From Crocodylus rhombifer (taxonomy: Eukaryota > Chordata > Crocodylia > Crocodylidae), in the NCBI GenBank assembly GCA_038503035.1, contig JAVSML010019013.1, positions 1 through 64,000 on the forward strand: a stretch of 64,000 nt of DNA, in the 5' to 3' direction. Below the pieces are notes generated by a model. That model made no database searches. It saw nothing but the letters and a program-made list of their open reading frames with translations, and had not been told where the DNA came from. Each line of letters begins with the position of its first letter. Within the stretch, counting starts at the first letter, position 1. The position numbers were made by a program, and so were the translations under genes. Of this stretch, positions 22,700 through 34,371 are shown in pieces.

Positions 22700-24960
22700 G
22701 CACAAAACATCATAAGTAGTTTATCTCTAGTTGCTGTTGAATGCAGCAGTACAATGCCTGGCCCTGTCATTATGGAGCCACCTCAGATTTAGCCCAGGAC
22801 ACTTCTTGGCCAGACATAGCTTGAGGGTCTGTAATTGCACCTCAGGCAGCCTCCTTCCCTGCAGAGTATGTGATGATCAATTTTAAGGTTTCATTCTTCC
22901 TGACACCAACCTGATGGCTGCTTCCCTGACATTTCCAGCATAGAGTACTGTTTGTGAACTCATTGCCATCCAGACCACAAATAACGGAAATGCAGGCAAA
23001 AGTACCTACAGATAAAGGTTGCCTGCAGATGAAAGGACATGGTCCTTCATGGTAACATGAAGCTACATGTAAAGGACTCCACTTTCAGAGCTATTAGACT
23101 TGCTTCTTTTTTGTCAGTTTTGTGTAGTACAGATACTGGCAAAAATGTATTGGTGATATACTGCATTAAGACGCAGGAACGTGTCTGCATTTCATCTGTT
23201 CAGAGATGCAGCCACATTATTCAATGAGTGCTTTCTGCACAATAACCTGTTAGTCTTAGACTTTCTGGGTGCCAGAAACAACTTTGAATTCACTAAACAG
23301 ATAAGCCATTCCCAAGTACAGGTGAACACTGTTGGAATCAATCACCAAATCTGTGTTCCATCACTTGAAAGATGTGGTGACTGATCTGTTGGACAACGGA
23401 AATAAAACCAGTTGCTAAAAATTCTATTTCAGAGGATGCTTACTAGACACCTTCCTTCTTTTTTTAGATTTGGGGCCTCTTTTTTATGTTTTTCCACTGA
23501 GTCTGCACTTTTCAGCATCTTTGGCAAGCCAGATGAGGCCAGATTGTGATTGTTCTCATAGACCCTTACTGATTGACACTATTCTTGCTTCTGAGACTTT
23601 CAAACAGCCAGGCAGCTATAATTCAGCCTTCACGCATTGCGAGTGTACCTCATGGCTTTGATGCTGCCTTGTTAACGTGCTGTGAAGAAGGGGCTGCTGA
23701 GGAGCTTTGGCACAGAGCAGGAAAAAAGGTGTTTCCCACATGATTGGAAATGGAAATGATTCTGGTTATGAGCCTAGGCCTGCCCCAGGCCTTGGTACTG
23801 AAAATCGTTGAATACAGGTGAAAAGTTCTAAATTTTTGTTTAGCCATCGAAATGTCTGTGCATCAGCCACTGATACAGTTGCTTTTGATATTTATCTGTT
23901 GTTATCTATATTAGTTAGCAGCCTAATGTGTGCTTACCAACCAACTAGCAAACCTATTCTGGCATGGAACTCAACATCATCCTTCTTAACCTCTCAGACA
24001 GTCTTCACCTCCCAACTCTGCACTTCTCTCAGTGCCTTCCATCTACCATTTTGTTCAATGCAATCTTTCAGTGGTCATCACCTCAGTCAAAAAAGTGAGA
24101 GCTTCAGAACCTCATGGTAACACCATTTGAATCATCCATTTTACAGAGCAGTTCTGAGACCTTTAGATAATTTATTTCCAAAGCAGCCTTAGATTTCCAT
24201 GTGAATCTGTTAATCCACTTGGTGCGTTCATACCAACATGACATTCCATATAAAGAAGATGCTTCAGAGCTTGTATTATATCAAAAAGAAGTCAGAGTGT
24301 CACCACATATATTTGTGGCTATAGCTTGCCACTCAAAGGGTTCATTTTATCCTAAAGACTTTCAAAGTGTAAAACACTTTATATGTTGCTGTGCTAACAA
24401 CTAGCAAATCCAACTTTTCCTTGCCACCTGTTAAAGCTTATTCTAGTAGTGACAAAACCATCCTCAGTTTCTTTCTGTTTTAATCCAAACTCATGAGTAA
24501 GATATTTAAATCTGTCAAGAACTGCACACTAGATAAAACCACTAAGTAAGATGCCCAGTTTTGTAGAGCGCTGCCACTCTTTGATTTCTCATCCCCACCA
24601 TGCTGAAGAGGATACTGCTTGCCAGTTGCTTATTGTGTGATTAAACAGATACATACTCAAGGAAGAAAGAGTGGTTATGTATCCTATAATAACTGTGCTT
24701 CTTCAAGATACTGTAGTCATTAGTGACTTCCTTCCATGCCTGTCTTTCAGTCTTCAGCGACCATGGGATCTGAATTTTGAAGGCACTGAACAGAAGTAGT
24801 GGCTGATGCAATCATTATGTCTTCTTATGGGAGCACAAGGAGTCACAGGGCTCGTGCACAGATTCGATTGGACACATGGGCTCATGCACAGATTTGATTG
24901 GACACGTGTTGAAAAGAGTTGTCTATTGAGACGCATTAATGCCTATACTGTGATCTACAC
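22700..24960 (+). mobile_element. Degenerate DIRS-like element with tyrosine-recombinase remnant
   Basis: At 23960-24120, broken + frames resemble the DIRS tyrosine recombinase region: AWNSTSSFLTS.TVFTSQLCTS, then SVVITSVKKVRASEPHG, similar to the family's '...FLVAITSARRVSEL' segment. Farther on, 24672-24730 (ATAACTGTGCTTCTTCAAGA) resembles the terminal block also seen at 6407. No intact frame remains. The assignment rests on remembered family patterns and needs a profile search. Confidence 0.4.
24848..24907 (+). repeat. 30-bp tandem duplication
   Basis: Two adjacent 30-bp units beginning GGGCTCGTGCACAGATTCGA and GGGCTCATGCACAGATTTGA agree at 27 of 30 bases; all three differences are transitions. 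It contains two inverted CCAAT (GATTGG) words. Located at the 3' side of the DIRS-like remnant. Confidence 0.85.
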
Positions 24961-25559
24961 TGATTCTAAGAGCTGGAAGGGCCACAGTTACTGTAGTGTA
25001 ATTAACCATTCTTTCTTAAACCAAAGGTGATATAATTTTTGACAGGTCAGTCAGCAATTGGCAGCCAAGTTAATGTTGAATATTACCTAGCAAGTTGATG
25101 TTGAATAGCAAAGTACAGCTCTTTTCCCGGTTTATGTTTACTCAGGTGGGGCAACCATTAATCATAAATCGTGTAGACTGAGGTTATAAATCAGAGTGCG
25201 ATAGTGCTTCAGCATGGAAGATTAAGTCATTAGAGGGGATAGTTATTTTACCTTAGTACTTGATTATACTTAGAAGAGAGGGAGAGCAAAGCCTGGCTTT
25301 TTTTTGTAGGAAACAAAGTATTGTGGGAAAGAAGAGAAATCCTGTTCTTTTTGTCTGGTCGTGATTTGGGGGATAGAACTTGTGAGAAAACAGAGACCCA
25401 GAGAGACTGATTTACTCTGATAGCATTTATGGTTTTTAACAAATGTGGTAGTTTGGTTCTTCTTTGGATCTGCTACTTTTCAATTTGGAGGATTAGAATG
25501 GTATCAGTATTTTACTGGAAAAACAGACACCTTTGTTTTGAAGGGGATAAAATTGTGAT

Positions 25560-26300
25560 AGTGTGCAGAAACCTCAGTCAAGTCAGATACATATTTACTG
25601 GGTGCTATAAAAATGCAAAGTACAGACCTGGTCTCCAACAATTTACAGTGTAGAAGACAAGATGCTACCAGTGAATGAAGTAAATATTCAGGCAAAGGGA
25701 AAGGAGAACAGGGGACAGTAATAATTTATTTTTGTATAGGTGTAATGAGCCAACCGGTAAAAAAAAACAAAACAAAAAAAACACAGGTTACCTGAAGACC
25801 TATACTTGCCATCAGTTAATAGTCTTCTGGAAATATCTCAACCAAAGTGAGTTTTGAGGAATGAGTCAGAGGAGATCGACATTCAGTATTGACAATTTTT
25901 TAAGGGAAGTTTTTCCAGTGTATACGAGGTGGTCTGTGAGAAAGCAGAGGCATTTTGTGGGAAAGTCAGATGAGGTACGTTAAGCTATTATGATGAAGAC
26001 TAAATTTTGTAAAGACAGGAAGCGTATTTCTGATACGATGGATAATGGAGAGCTATTGGAAGAATTTAAAGGAAAGAGAAGTCATCAGAATAATAGTCCC
26101 AAAGGATTATTTTAGTATTAGCATGGAGAATGATTCTGATTGGGTAACAATCCTCTTGTCAAAACCAGAGAGGAGGAAATTACAGTTGTCAGGATGTGAG
26201 ATGATCAAAACTTGGATGAGAGTTATGGCAAAGAACAGGTGCCAGCTATTGAGGATGTTGTGCAGGGAGAAGCGGCAAGATTTAGATGCAGCCTAATTTG
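25560..26300 (+). mobile_element. Ancient interspersed repeat, family uncertain
   Basis: The order of phrases (GCAAAGTACAGACCTGGTCT, AATTTACAGTGTAGAAGACA, AAACCAGAGAGGAGGAAATT, ACAGTTGTCAGGATGTGAGA, GGCAAGATTTAGATGCAGCC) resembles an old repeat that is widespread in amniote genomes, with consensus-like 'agtttacagtctaa...acaagac' and 'aatccaggcaggagatgat'. I cannot name its family. No coding capacity. Confidence 0.35.
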
Positions 26301-27357
26301 GAAGAGAAGGGGACTGATGCAGTTGTTTTTGAGGTATATTTGTACCTTACCAGGATCTGGAACAATGCTCTTGTTGGTTAAAAATAATAAGTGAAGCTGT
26401 GGGGGCAGATAAGATCACTCACGGATAGCTTGAGGAGTAAAAAAAAATAAAATGTAACCACCTCTCTTCTTCCCTGTTATGGTTGGTGGAAGTTTCCTGG
26501 CACTGTGCAGTCATTCACGCCTGTATACGTAAGATAAAGAACAGTTCCTTAAATGCTGTAAAAAAGGAATGAAAGGAAATTCTGCTCTTAGTAGTGTTAT
26601 TGGGGAGGAAACGGATCATTTTGTTGTTTTTTTCCTTCGTTCCTGATGTTTATGGGTCCTTTGAAATACTCATATACCCTCTGATATTTTACAAAACTAA
26701 ATGCTAGTTGCGTATTTTTATGAGTAGGTCCATGAACACAGAATGTAGCATTAAGAAGGTAGGACAAGAGCATAGAGTTTACTAAGTTTTAGTAAAAACA
26801 TGTCAAATAAGTGATTTGGGAGAAAACCACGGGAACAGAGAGTCTGTTCTGGGTGCAAGCAATGATGTTAAATAGAGTTTGAACTTTTCCATGGGGAGGG
26901 AAGAAACAAGAATTGCTTTTACAAGTGAAGTGAATTGAATTTAGTCTCAGATGCATAAAAAAGTGCCTATTTTAGCAGTAAATTACTTGTTCTATTCCAT
27001 GTTAAAGTGTCCAGACTTGGCTTACAAGTTCTCTGCCAACAGTAATGCACACTGTATAAAGCTTATTAAAAATAGAGATTGAAAAATAAAAGTATGGATA
27101 AGTGAAAATATGTATTGTACAACAAGATAATGTCCTTTTCTTGTAAACGGTGTGCACTGAACAAAGTTATCTTTGCATGCAAGTGTGTTTCAGTACATCG
27201 TGAAATTAACATATAGAGCTAGGGCCCAGTAGAAACACACCTGAGTTTCTTTCTGCTGTATGATTTATTAAAGCAATTCAGGAGGAGATGCAGTTAATGT
27301 GAACAACATGGTTGTGTGTCATTTAATGTTAGTGGGTATTGCATGCATCTATTGCAG

Positions 27358-27440
27358 GGTCATAGTTTCAAGGCATTTTACAACTAGAAAAAGCCTTGAA
27401 CTGAGATTGTAACTCTGACTTCTGTGAAACAAGACCAGAT
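27358..27440 (-). mobile_element. Old CR1-like 3' end fragment (antisense)
   Basis: CATAGTTTCAAGGCATTTTA followed by CTCTGACTTCTGTGAAACAA resembles the inverted 3' end of old CR1 copies ('catagaattcaaggccagaagg...tctgacctcctgtat'). Weak, single short match. Confidence 0.35.
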
Positions 27441-27651
27441 CCTCAAGTATTTAATGGACTCTGTACCAGCTCTCACCTGTCGAATCTGATGCGTGTGCGC
27501 TATTGGAACCATTAATTTAATTTTTTTTTAAAGTTATTTTTTTTCCATTTTAAATGTGTGTATACATAATGAGAGAGAATATAGTAAGAAATAACCATTA
27601 AAAATACAGTGGAGCAAAGTATGTTGGACAAACACTGTTTTCTCTCTGCAG

Positions 27652-27840
27652 ATTTCCTGTTCCTCAAGTCCAACTGTAGCATCAAGCTCTGGTAGCAGTA
27701 GTTCTTTGTCACCTGTTGGGCCCCTTTGTAGGCAGAGACCATTAGCAAATGGTGCATTGTGTTCTGAGTCTAGCCCATCAGGTGTTTCCTCACCAACTTC
27801 TAACTATCCGAAAGCACCAGGCTTTGAACGAGAGGATCAG
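27652..27840 (+). CDS. UNKL: UNKL Ser-rich linker exon ending in KAPGFEREDQ
   Basis: A TCTCTCTGCAG acceptor ends at 27651 and a GTATGT donor starts at 27841. The exon is 189 bp, or 63 codons, in phase 0 at both ends (visible residues 57-119). It begins ISCSSSPTVASSSGSSSS, is dominated by Ser and Pro, and closes with KAPGFEREDQ, a motif shared by UNK and UNKL family members. The Ser/Pro-rich linker is expected to be disordered. In the paralogue UNK this part of the protein is reported to contact mRNA-decay machinery, and whether UNKL does the same is inference. Because it is 0-0 in phase it could be skipped without a frameshift, so isoforms lacking it are possible. Confidence 0.92.
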
Positions 27841-29822
27841 GTATGTAGAAGTACAAATAAAATCTGAAATAAATTAGATTTTTTAGCAGACCTGTTTGTT
27901 ATATGTCTGAAATAAGTTTTGATTACTTAATATCAAGTATGTCAAGATGACTTTTCTGCTACCAGCCATGTTTTTGAGCTAAACAGCTCTTCGTAGAAGA
28001 GGTTAACATTAAAAAGGACAATTCCAGATGTAAAAGCTGAAATAATTCCCAAGCCTGTTTGCCTTTAAAAATGCAGAAAAATATCCAACTAAGAGTTCAT
28101 AGGATTGAATTTTATCTTTATTCTAAATTTCATACTGCTAGAATATTCAGTAATAGCAAGGAAGGTAGATTTTTAGGGTAGAAGTCATCAGGTTGGTTAC
28201 AAAGTTAAAACACAAATGTGTTAAATGTGATGACAACTGATGTCATATGTAAAAACATATAATGCATTCAAATAATATGTGATTTATTGCACCATCAGAC
28301 TTGTGTAAAAATTACCTTGTAGGTTTTAAAATATTAAACATGGGGTTTTTTTAAGATTAAGTTTTAAAAAATCCTTATTAATTTTGTTTAATTCTATCCT
28401 TGCTACAAAATATTACTAAAGGTAGTGTCTTTTAGCACACACTACTCCTCAGTATACAACCCTGAACAAGGTAATATTCTAAGTGAAAATATCTGGTAGG
28501 TCGACTTACTTCAAATGATTGAAGTGTTAGGGGAAAAATGCTGTTTCTTAAATGGAACCTTGTTGGAAATGGAACAGGAAAGGAGAAATTCATAGCGTAG
28601 AAACTGTTGGCATTGTTAACAGGGGACTTCGCTGCTGTGTGACTAGCATTTATTGATACACGGGGAAACTACTCTTTGGCATTCAAGCACATTGATTCTA
28701 AATGAAGTCTGCAATGAATACCAGGAGTTTGTCCCATTTGAGTGTATGGGATGTCTGCCATGGACCTTACCAACTCTCTTTTTGTAAAACGACAAACATG
28801 ATTAATGTGCCTGTGGCTGCCCTCCCCTTCCTTACTTTTAGCCTAGCTGCAAGAACCCAACAACAAACACTACCGGTCAATTTTGTGTTTATTAAATAAT
28901 GCTCATTTTGAACTGTCAGTTGTTTTGTTTCCTGTGACCATCTCCCTATTCATTCTTACTCCTAATTCCTTTCCCTTAGCCCTTGTCTGAGGTTTGAAGA
29001 AGCTAAAACGCACAATTTTTTTCCTACTCTACTTTGTTAACCACTGACTCTCTAGTTCCACCCCTTAGCACACCATGTCCTCCTTGCCTCAGCTTTCACC
29101 ACACTTGAGTTTTTTAATATCCGTTCCTGGATTACTTCTTGAGGAAGTCCTGCGACTTCTTTGTGGTTATGGGGCTCCTTTTGAAATTACTTGTAAGCCT
29201 CATGCTTTTGTATAATGCTCATTTTATGCCACAAGGAAAATATAGCTTTCAAAATCAGCCTTGCTTCTTTTACTTCACTTAGCTTGCAGTAGCAAAAAGC
29301 TCATGATAACAATATTAATAATGGAAAAAAATATATAGGTTGCAGCCAGACTGTTTCCTATCTTAACTGAGATTAATATACAGACAAATGCAGATTAAAA
29401 ACAGGCTGAATAGGAGAGAAAGGAAGGAAAACTGCTTGGGCATGGGCATGGGCATGGGCATGGCCAGGTAGGCGGTAGCATGCTTGTCACTTCTGGCCAA
29501 AGTTGACACCCTTTCTTAGCCAGATAGTAATCTGCTCCTCTCCAAATATATTTAGTCCAACATTAAGGCCATGGAGGTAGGTGCAGAGTGACGCTTTCCT
29601 CTCTTGACATTAGAATTGGCTGAGGTGACAGCATATGAGAAGGCAAGGTCAAAATCAAGGTAAAGATAGCTCAGGTATAACTCCCTTTATAGGATTAAAA
29701 TGGCAGAATTATGACTATCTTCTTCCAGTTGTAAAGACCAGGCTGGTGCTGGGCCCGCTCCCAGTAAGCAGTTCCATCTGCTTATTAAGATTATATTTTA
29801 CCAAAGTTTTTCTTTGTTTCAG
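27841..29822 (+). other. UNKL: UNKL intron, 2.0 kb
   Basis: AT-rich, with no repeat recognised except a (GGGCAT)n-like tract at 29439-29463. Short open frames such as 28702-28899 have no support. Confidence 0.6.
29439..29463 (+). repeat. Hexanucleotide (GGGCAT)4 microsatellite
   Basis: Four tandem copies of GGGCAT-type units directly visible in the intron. Confidence 0.85.
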
Positions 29823-29885
29823 GCAAAACAGAAAAGCCTGCCAGGTGAGAGTCATCCAAAAATAAGTGAACAGGACAGTAAGCAG
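29823..29885 (+). CDS. UNKL: UNKL short linker exon (AKQKSLPGESHPKISEQDSK)
   Basis: The acceptor TTTCTTTGTTTCAG ends at 29822 and the donor GTAAGG starts at 29886. The 63-bp exon encodes 21 residues beginning AKQKSLPGE and ending SEQDSKQ (visible residues 120-140), in phase 0 at both ends. It is basic and polar, with no folded domain visible. The ending SEQDSKQ is one of the features that separates UNKL from UNK as I recall the two proteins. Like the preceding exon it could be skipped in frame. Confidence 0.9.
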
Positions 29886-31917
29886 GTAAGGTCAATGAAA
29901 CACCATTATAGATGCATTGGCCTTCCTATAGCATCAGAGTTGTGTTTATAGAAGTAATAGCAGTCTAAGATGGAAGTAGAACCCATGGGAATCTACCATG
30001 CGGAATGTCTGGTGCAAGGAAGAGAACTGAGACAGCAGTGTGCCTTGATCATGCTGCTGACTAGGTAGCTCCTGGGTCTGGGAGTTGGAAGCTGTTGTTA
30101 GAATTAAGGTAGGCCTTAACCTTGTTGATGGGGAAGAAGACAAGGAACTCCTGAGCTTCTTATACATGTGAGGCAGTGTGGGGAATGAGAAAAAGGAGCC
30201 CTCCAGCTGTGAACAAGGGGTTCAATTCTTAGGCCTCTAAATGCTGGAAGCTGTAAGGGAAGGTGGGCATGGTGGGGATCAGTCTGTGTTAATACTGTCC
30301 CCTGAGCATCTACTCTCTGCCCCTGAGAGATACAGGACACTCGGTGAGATGGACCTATGCTCTGACAACATATGGCATCTTCTGTATTCTTATGCGTGCA
30401 TGCAAAGATAAGAGAAGAGACTGAAGAGTCCTCCAGCCATGTGTGTGTAGTAGTTTCTTAGTTTCTAGGGTCAGAAGGACCTGAACAGATCATCAAGTCT
30501 GACTCCCTGCCCTGGGCAGGAATGAGTGCTGGAATCATAATACCCCAGCCAGATATCTATCCAACTTCCTCTTGAAGGCCCCCAAGGTGGGGGAGAGCAC
30601 CGCCTCCCTTGGGAGCCCGTTCCAGAGCTTGGCAGACCTAACTGTAAAGTAATGCCTCCTGATATCAAGCCTGAACCTACTCTCGGTCAATATGTGGCCG
30701 TTATTCCTTGTTGTCACAGGTGGTGCCCAGGGAAACGGAGCATCACCTATTTTCCGCTGGTCCCCGCTGGTGAGTTTATAGATGGCCAGTAGATCCCCTC
30801 TCAGTCTTCTCTTGTGGAGGCTGAATAGATTTAGGCCCTTTAGTCTGTCTTCATAGGGCCTGGCCTGCTGCCCCCTGACCATGTGAGTGGCCCTTCTCTG
30901 GACCCTCTCAAGGTTAGCCACGTCCCTCTTGAAGTGCGGCGCCCAGAACTGGACGCAGTACTCCAACTGCAGTCTGACCGGTGCCACATAGAAAGGAAGG
31001 ATCACCTCCCTGGACCTGGTTGTGATGCATCTGTAGAAGCACAACAAGGTGCGGTTAGCCTTACTGACCGCTTCCTCGCATTGGATGTTAAGTTGGAGTT
31101 GCGGGGGGCGGTATTTGTTGTGAGATCAGGATGGTGGGGCTCCTCACAGGCCAGGTCCAGCATGGGGGTGGCCATGGGGGTTACTGTGGAATAAAGGATT
31201 GAAGGATCTGCAGCTGAAAGCTAGATAACATGGGGAGTTTTGCATTTGAAATGCATAGGTATGTAGGGGTTTCAAGAAAGAGATACTGAGTAGTACCTTT
31301 ATAAATCAATGGAATCTCCCTAAGAGCGGTGAGTAAAGTCAAAATGATCTTGTAGAACATCCCAGGTGCAGTTTACCTTCCTAAGCAATGATGGGGAATT
31401 ACAGAAAATCCTCATGAACAGCATGGATGTTTAGATTTTGTGGCCATGGAGAAAATTGTTAACACACCAAATTAATATTTAGACGGTGTGTGAGACTTAA
31501 CAGTATATGTGTTTTACTATGTTTGTATGTGGAAGTATCTGTGCATGTATTGGCAGGGGAAGGGGACTGGACAATACAACCTAACGTTTGCAAGGGTTTT
31601 TTAACCTCTTATTTCTCTGATAATTTTTATACAATGATCACCTTTTTATGGACGTGTTAAAGTGGGTACCAGGCTCCAACTAGCCCAGCATGTTGTATAT
31701 AACTGCCTTTGCTGATGCTGAGATTTGTCTAGTTTCCTAGAGCAGCTTTCACATTGTTCACATGTGTCACAACTGTGTCTAACCTCAGAAGGTTATTGCA
31801 TAAATACTTGGGAAATCTTAATTTACGGAACCCATTTAACATTTCCTAGTTCTTTCTGTTTACAGATGTATAATACTTTTGTTTACACATGATTTTACTT
31901 GCATATATTTTAAACAG
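29886..31917 (+). other. UNKL: UNKL intron, 2.0 kb, with antisense CR1
   Basis: Contains the antisense CR1 at 30449-31085. 31085-31200 is a G-rich stretch of unknown origin. The remainder is unique AT-rich sequence. Confidence 0.6.
30449..31085 (-). mobile_element. CR1 LINE 3' fragment, antisense
   Basis: The minus frame 31047-30535 encodes the thumb and C-terminus: [78 protein letters not shown] and a final YLAGVL. The element's 3' end at 30449 reads (reverse) GGTCCTTCTGACCCTAGAAA. The 170-codon frame is open because the copy is relatively young, but it lacks the RT core and endonuclease. Confidence 0.9.
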
Positions 31918-32095
31918 AACCATCTTAGTGTTTTCTCGGTGGTTAATCCACTCGCTTCAAGTATAACCTCCAGTATAACTTCAAGTCTGGCTTCCAGTAT
32001 CGGATCAGATAGTTCATCCCCTACAACTCTCTCCACCATCAGTGCCAAAGCTCTCCCATTCTACCCCGGCAGTAATACAGTGGAATCAGTTATAG
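31918..32095 (+). CDS. UNKL: UNKL Ser/Thr-rich repeat exon
   Basis: The acceptor TTTTAAACAG ends at 31917 and the donor GTAAGT starts at 32096. The 178-bp exon reads NHLSVFSVVNPLASSITSS, followed by a low-complexity run of repeated Ser-Ser-Ile-Thr units, then ALPFYPGSNTVESVI, and ends one base into the next codon (visible residues 141-200). The SSITSSITSSLASS stretch and the LPFYP...TVESVI block are family signatures present in both paralogues. The Ser/Thr repeats are probably disordered and phosphorylatable, which is inference. Confidence 0.92.
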
Positions 32096-32648
32096 GTAAG
32101 TCCAAGCATTTAATCTTTTTGTAGTTTTTCCAAGATGATTCTATTTCAAAATATTTTCATTATATGCTTATTGAATAGAGAAAGTATAGTTTTGCATATT
32201 TGCTTTATTACATGATGTTAAAATTAGTACTTCAAATAGGATTTAATTTTTCCCCCATAATGAGTGGCTTTTGTAAATACTTCCAAGGAAACAAGAGACT
32301 TGCCAAACTGGATCAGTTGAATAAGCTATGTAGTCTGGCATTGTGTCTTTAACAGCAGCCAGTATGCAAGTAAAAGGTACAAAGCTTTGATGGTCTTACT
32401 TATGTGCTCTTAGGGATAGAAGGGATATCTTCCAGACTTCACACTTTTAAGCATGAGGATTGGTACTCTCTTATAGTATTATTCTGACATGTCATTTCAG
32501 AGCCTGTTTTGTTTATAGAAATGTAAAGTTGTTTGTTTGGTTTTTTTTTTAGAGCGATTGTTTTGATTTCTGTTTGGGATCAGGATTTTTAGCCAGCAGT
32601 GCCCATTGGAGCCATGTGTGTGTCCTTCATGCCCTTTGTGCCCCATAC

Positions 32649-32947
32649 TAGCGGTGACCAACCCCTGGCCCACAGCACTGGGTCATCTGGACTGTCAGGA
32701 TGCCCATGAGTAGCGGGGAGCCCCAAGGGCTCTGGCTCTGTATGCTAGATTGGGTGCACACAGTGCAGCATAGGACCCAATTCCAGTGCGTGGAGCTGGG
32801 CAAAGGCAGGATGAACCCCAAGGACCCTGATACTGTGTGTAGGGGCAGCACAGGGTCCAGTCGCAGCACACAGGATCTGATCCCAGTTCATGGACCAGTC
32901 TTGTGCCATTTATCTGACCTGTGGGACAGAAACAGGGAACACAGCAG
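32649..32947. mobile_element. hAT-like non-autonomous DNA transposon
   Basis: Left end TAGCGGTGACCAACCCCTGG, right end reverse-complemented CTGCTGTGTTCCCTG. The phrase GGACCAGTCTTGTGCCATTT near its right end matches GGACCAGCCCCATGCCATTC in the element at 37235-37661, so both are one family. Flanking 8-mers CCCCATAC and CCCTCTAC agree at 6 of 8. Confidence 0.6.
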
Positions 32948-33042
32948 CCCTCTACCAAGGGTATAAAGAGGCGAATTATCCCTTACCATACCTGGCTTTG
33001 AGATGGAACATGGGATTTTCCATGCCTTGTCTTGCTTTGCAG

Positions 33043-33230
33043 CAGCAGTGGGCAGTTATTTTGGCTGGAAGGTACACTGAACAAGTTTTGGTGAGCTGCC
33101 AAGGGCTACATGTATCTTTCAGAAGATATAGTTTTAACAAATTATAGAAAAAAATCATATAAAATCAAATATCTACTATAACATTTGTATTTTATTTCAA
33201 AAATATTTTTTGGCATGATTTTATGGGGGT

Positions 33231-33262
<32 letters not shown>

Positions 33263-33317
33263 GGAGCAGTGTATAAAGAGACAATTGCATAATAGCTCAA
33301 AATAGTCTTACTCCTTT

Positions 33318-33360
<43 letters not shown>

Positions 33361-33952
33361 AGGGCTGCCCATGCACTAAGTCCTGGAAGCCAGCCAGGGA
33401 GGGCGGGGGGAGGGTCAGGGGGCATGCACAGCACAGTTTGCCCCTCCAAGGCAGCCCGCACTATGCTCGCTTCCATGCCCTATTTTGGCCTGCACACACA
33501 GCTTCAGTGGGGCTTCCACCCAGTCTGCCCTCCTGGCGTAATGAGCAGCCACCTGTGAGTGGCTAAGTGTGTGGAAGGTGTCCTGGAGCTGGAACCCCAT
33601 GTGCTGGGGCAGGAGACATGTAGTTGCAGCCTCCCTCCCACCTGGCTGGGTGTGTAGTGCTTGGCATGTGTTCCCACAACCACTGCCCTTCCCCACACTG
33701 CCTGCTACCTGGAACCGCACAGCAGGGGCAGGAGGAGGAGGAGGAGCTACTGGATGCAGGGGGAGCGGAGCAGTACCTGGGCAGCTGCAGCCACACTGAG
33801 AGCAGCCCTACCAAGAAGCTGTGCGTGATGGTCGAGGCGGGTGTGGGTGGGAGTGCTGCGGGGGCACCCTCAGGCCAGATGCAATCAGTTGGCAGGTGTC
33901 TGCCTGTTGACCGGATCCAGTCAAGTGGCAGGCCTTATTTTGCCCACTCCTG
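33043..33952. mobile_element. hAT-like non-autonomous DNA transposon, 0.9 kb
   Basis: Left end CAGCAGTGGGCAGTTATTTT; right end reverse-complemented CAGGAGTGGGCAAAATAAGG; 11 of the first 12 bases pair. Flanks CTTTGCAG (33035-33042) and CTCCACAG (33953-33960) differ only by three transitions, as expected for an aged 8-bp duplication. The interior carries (GTTTT)n at about 33231-33262, (TG)n at 33322-33359 and a GC-rich segment with meaningless open frames. Confidence 0.7.
33322..33359 (+). repeat. (TG)n microsatellite
   Basis: About 18-19 uninterrupted TG dinucleotides, inside the hAT-like element. Confidence 0.95.
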
Positions 33953-34371
33953 CTCCACAGATATATTTTTATTTGTGGCTGTAAATACTCAGCGTTAGTA
34001 TATTGCATTGTCTGTATTTTAGATGTGCGCTGGTATGTCGGTTGCATATTGGATGGGCACCAATAAAAGGAAAACTAACATTATTGGCAATTAGCTTTTT
34101 TTGGCTGGTGGAGCTGATAATGTCACTGGTATATGCTGTGTGCATGCATGCATGCAGCCCGGAATGCAGCCCAGCAGCTTGGAGAGCAGCGTCTGGCCGG
34201 TAAGTCTGTGGGGGAAGAGGTGTGGGGGAGAGAAGGGGGGTATGTAGATTGAGGCTCCCATGGTGAAAGAGGGGCTGAGGCAGGGGCAGGCACTGCCCAG
34301 CTAGGGTGGTGGATGGACCCTCCCCTGCCCCGCTTCTTCCCCCTCAGAGACTTGCTGGCTGGATGCGTTTC

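Larger units (their letters stand above)
12753..27651 (+). other. UNKL: UNKL intron (14.9 kb), repeat-rich
   Basis: Contents in order: hAT-like element 13591-14163, non-LTR fragment 15095-15900, hAT right end 16022-16057, nested CR1 mosaic 16178-19080, sense CR1 20290-21611, old CR1 22000-22432, DIRS-like remnant 22700-24960, an ancient interspersed repeat 25560-26300, and an old inverted CR1 end near 27360. The stretches 14170-15060, 19080-20280 and 26400-27350 show nothing beyond AT-rich unique sequence. Confidence 0.6.
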
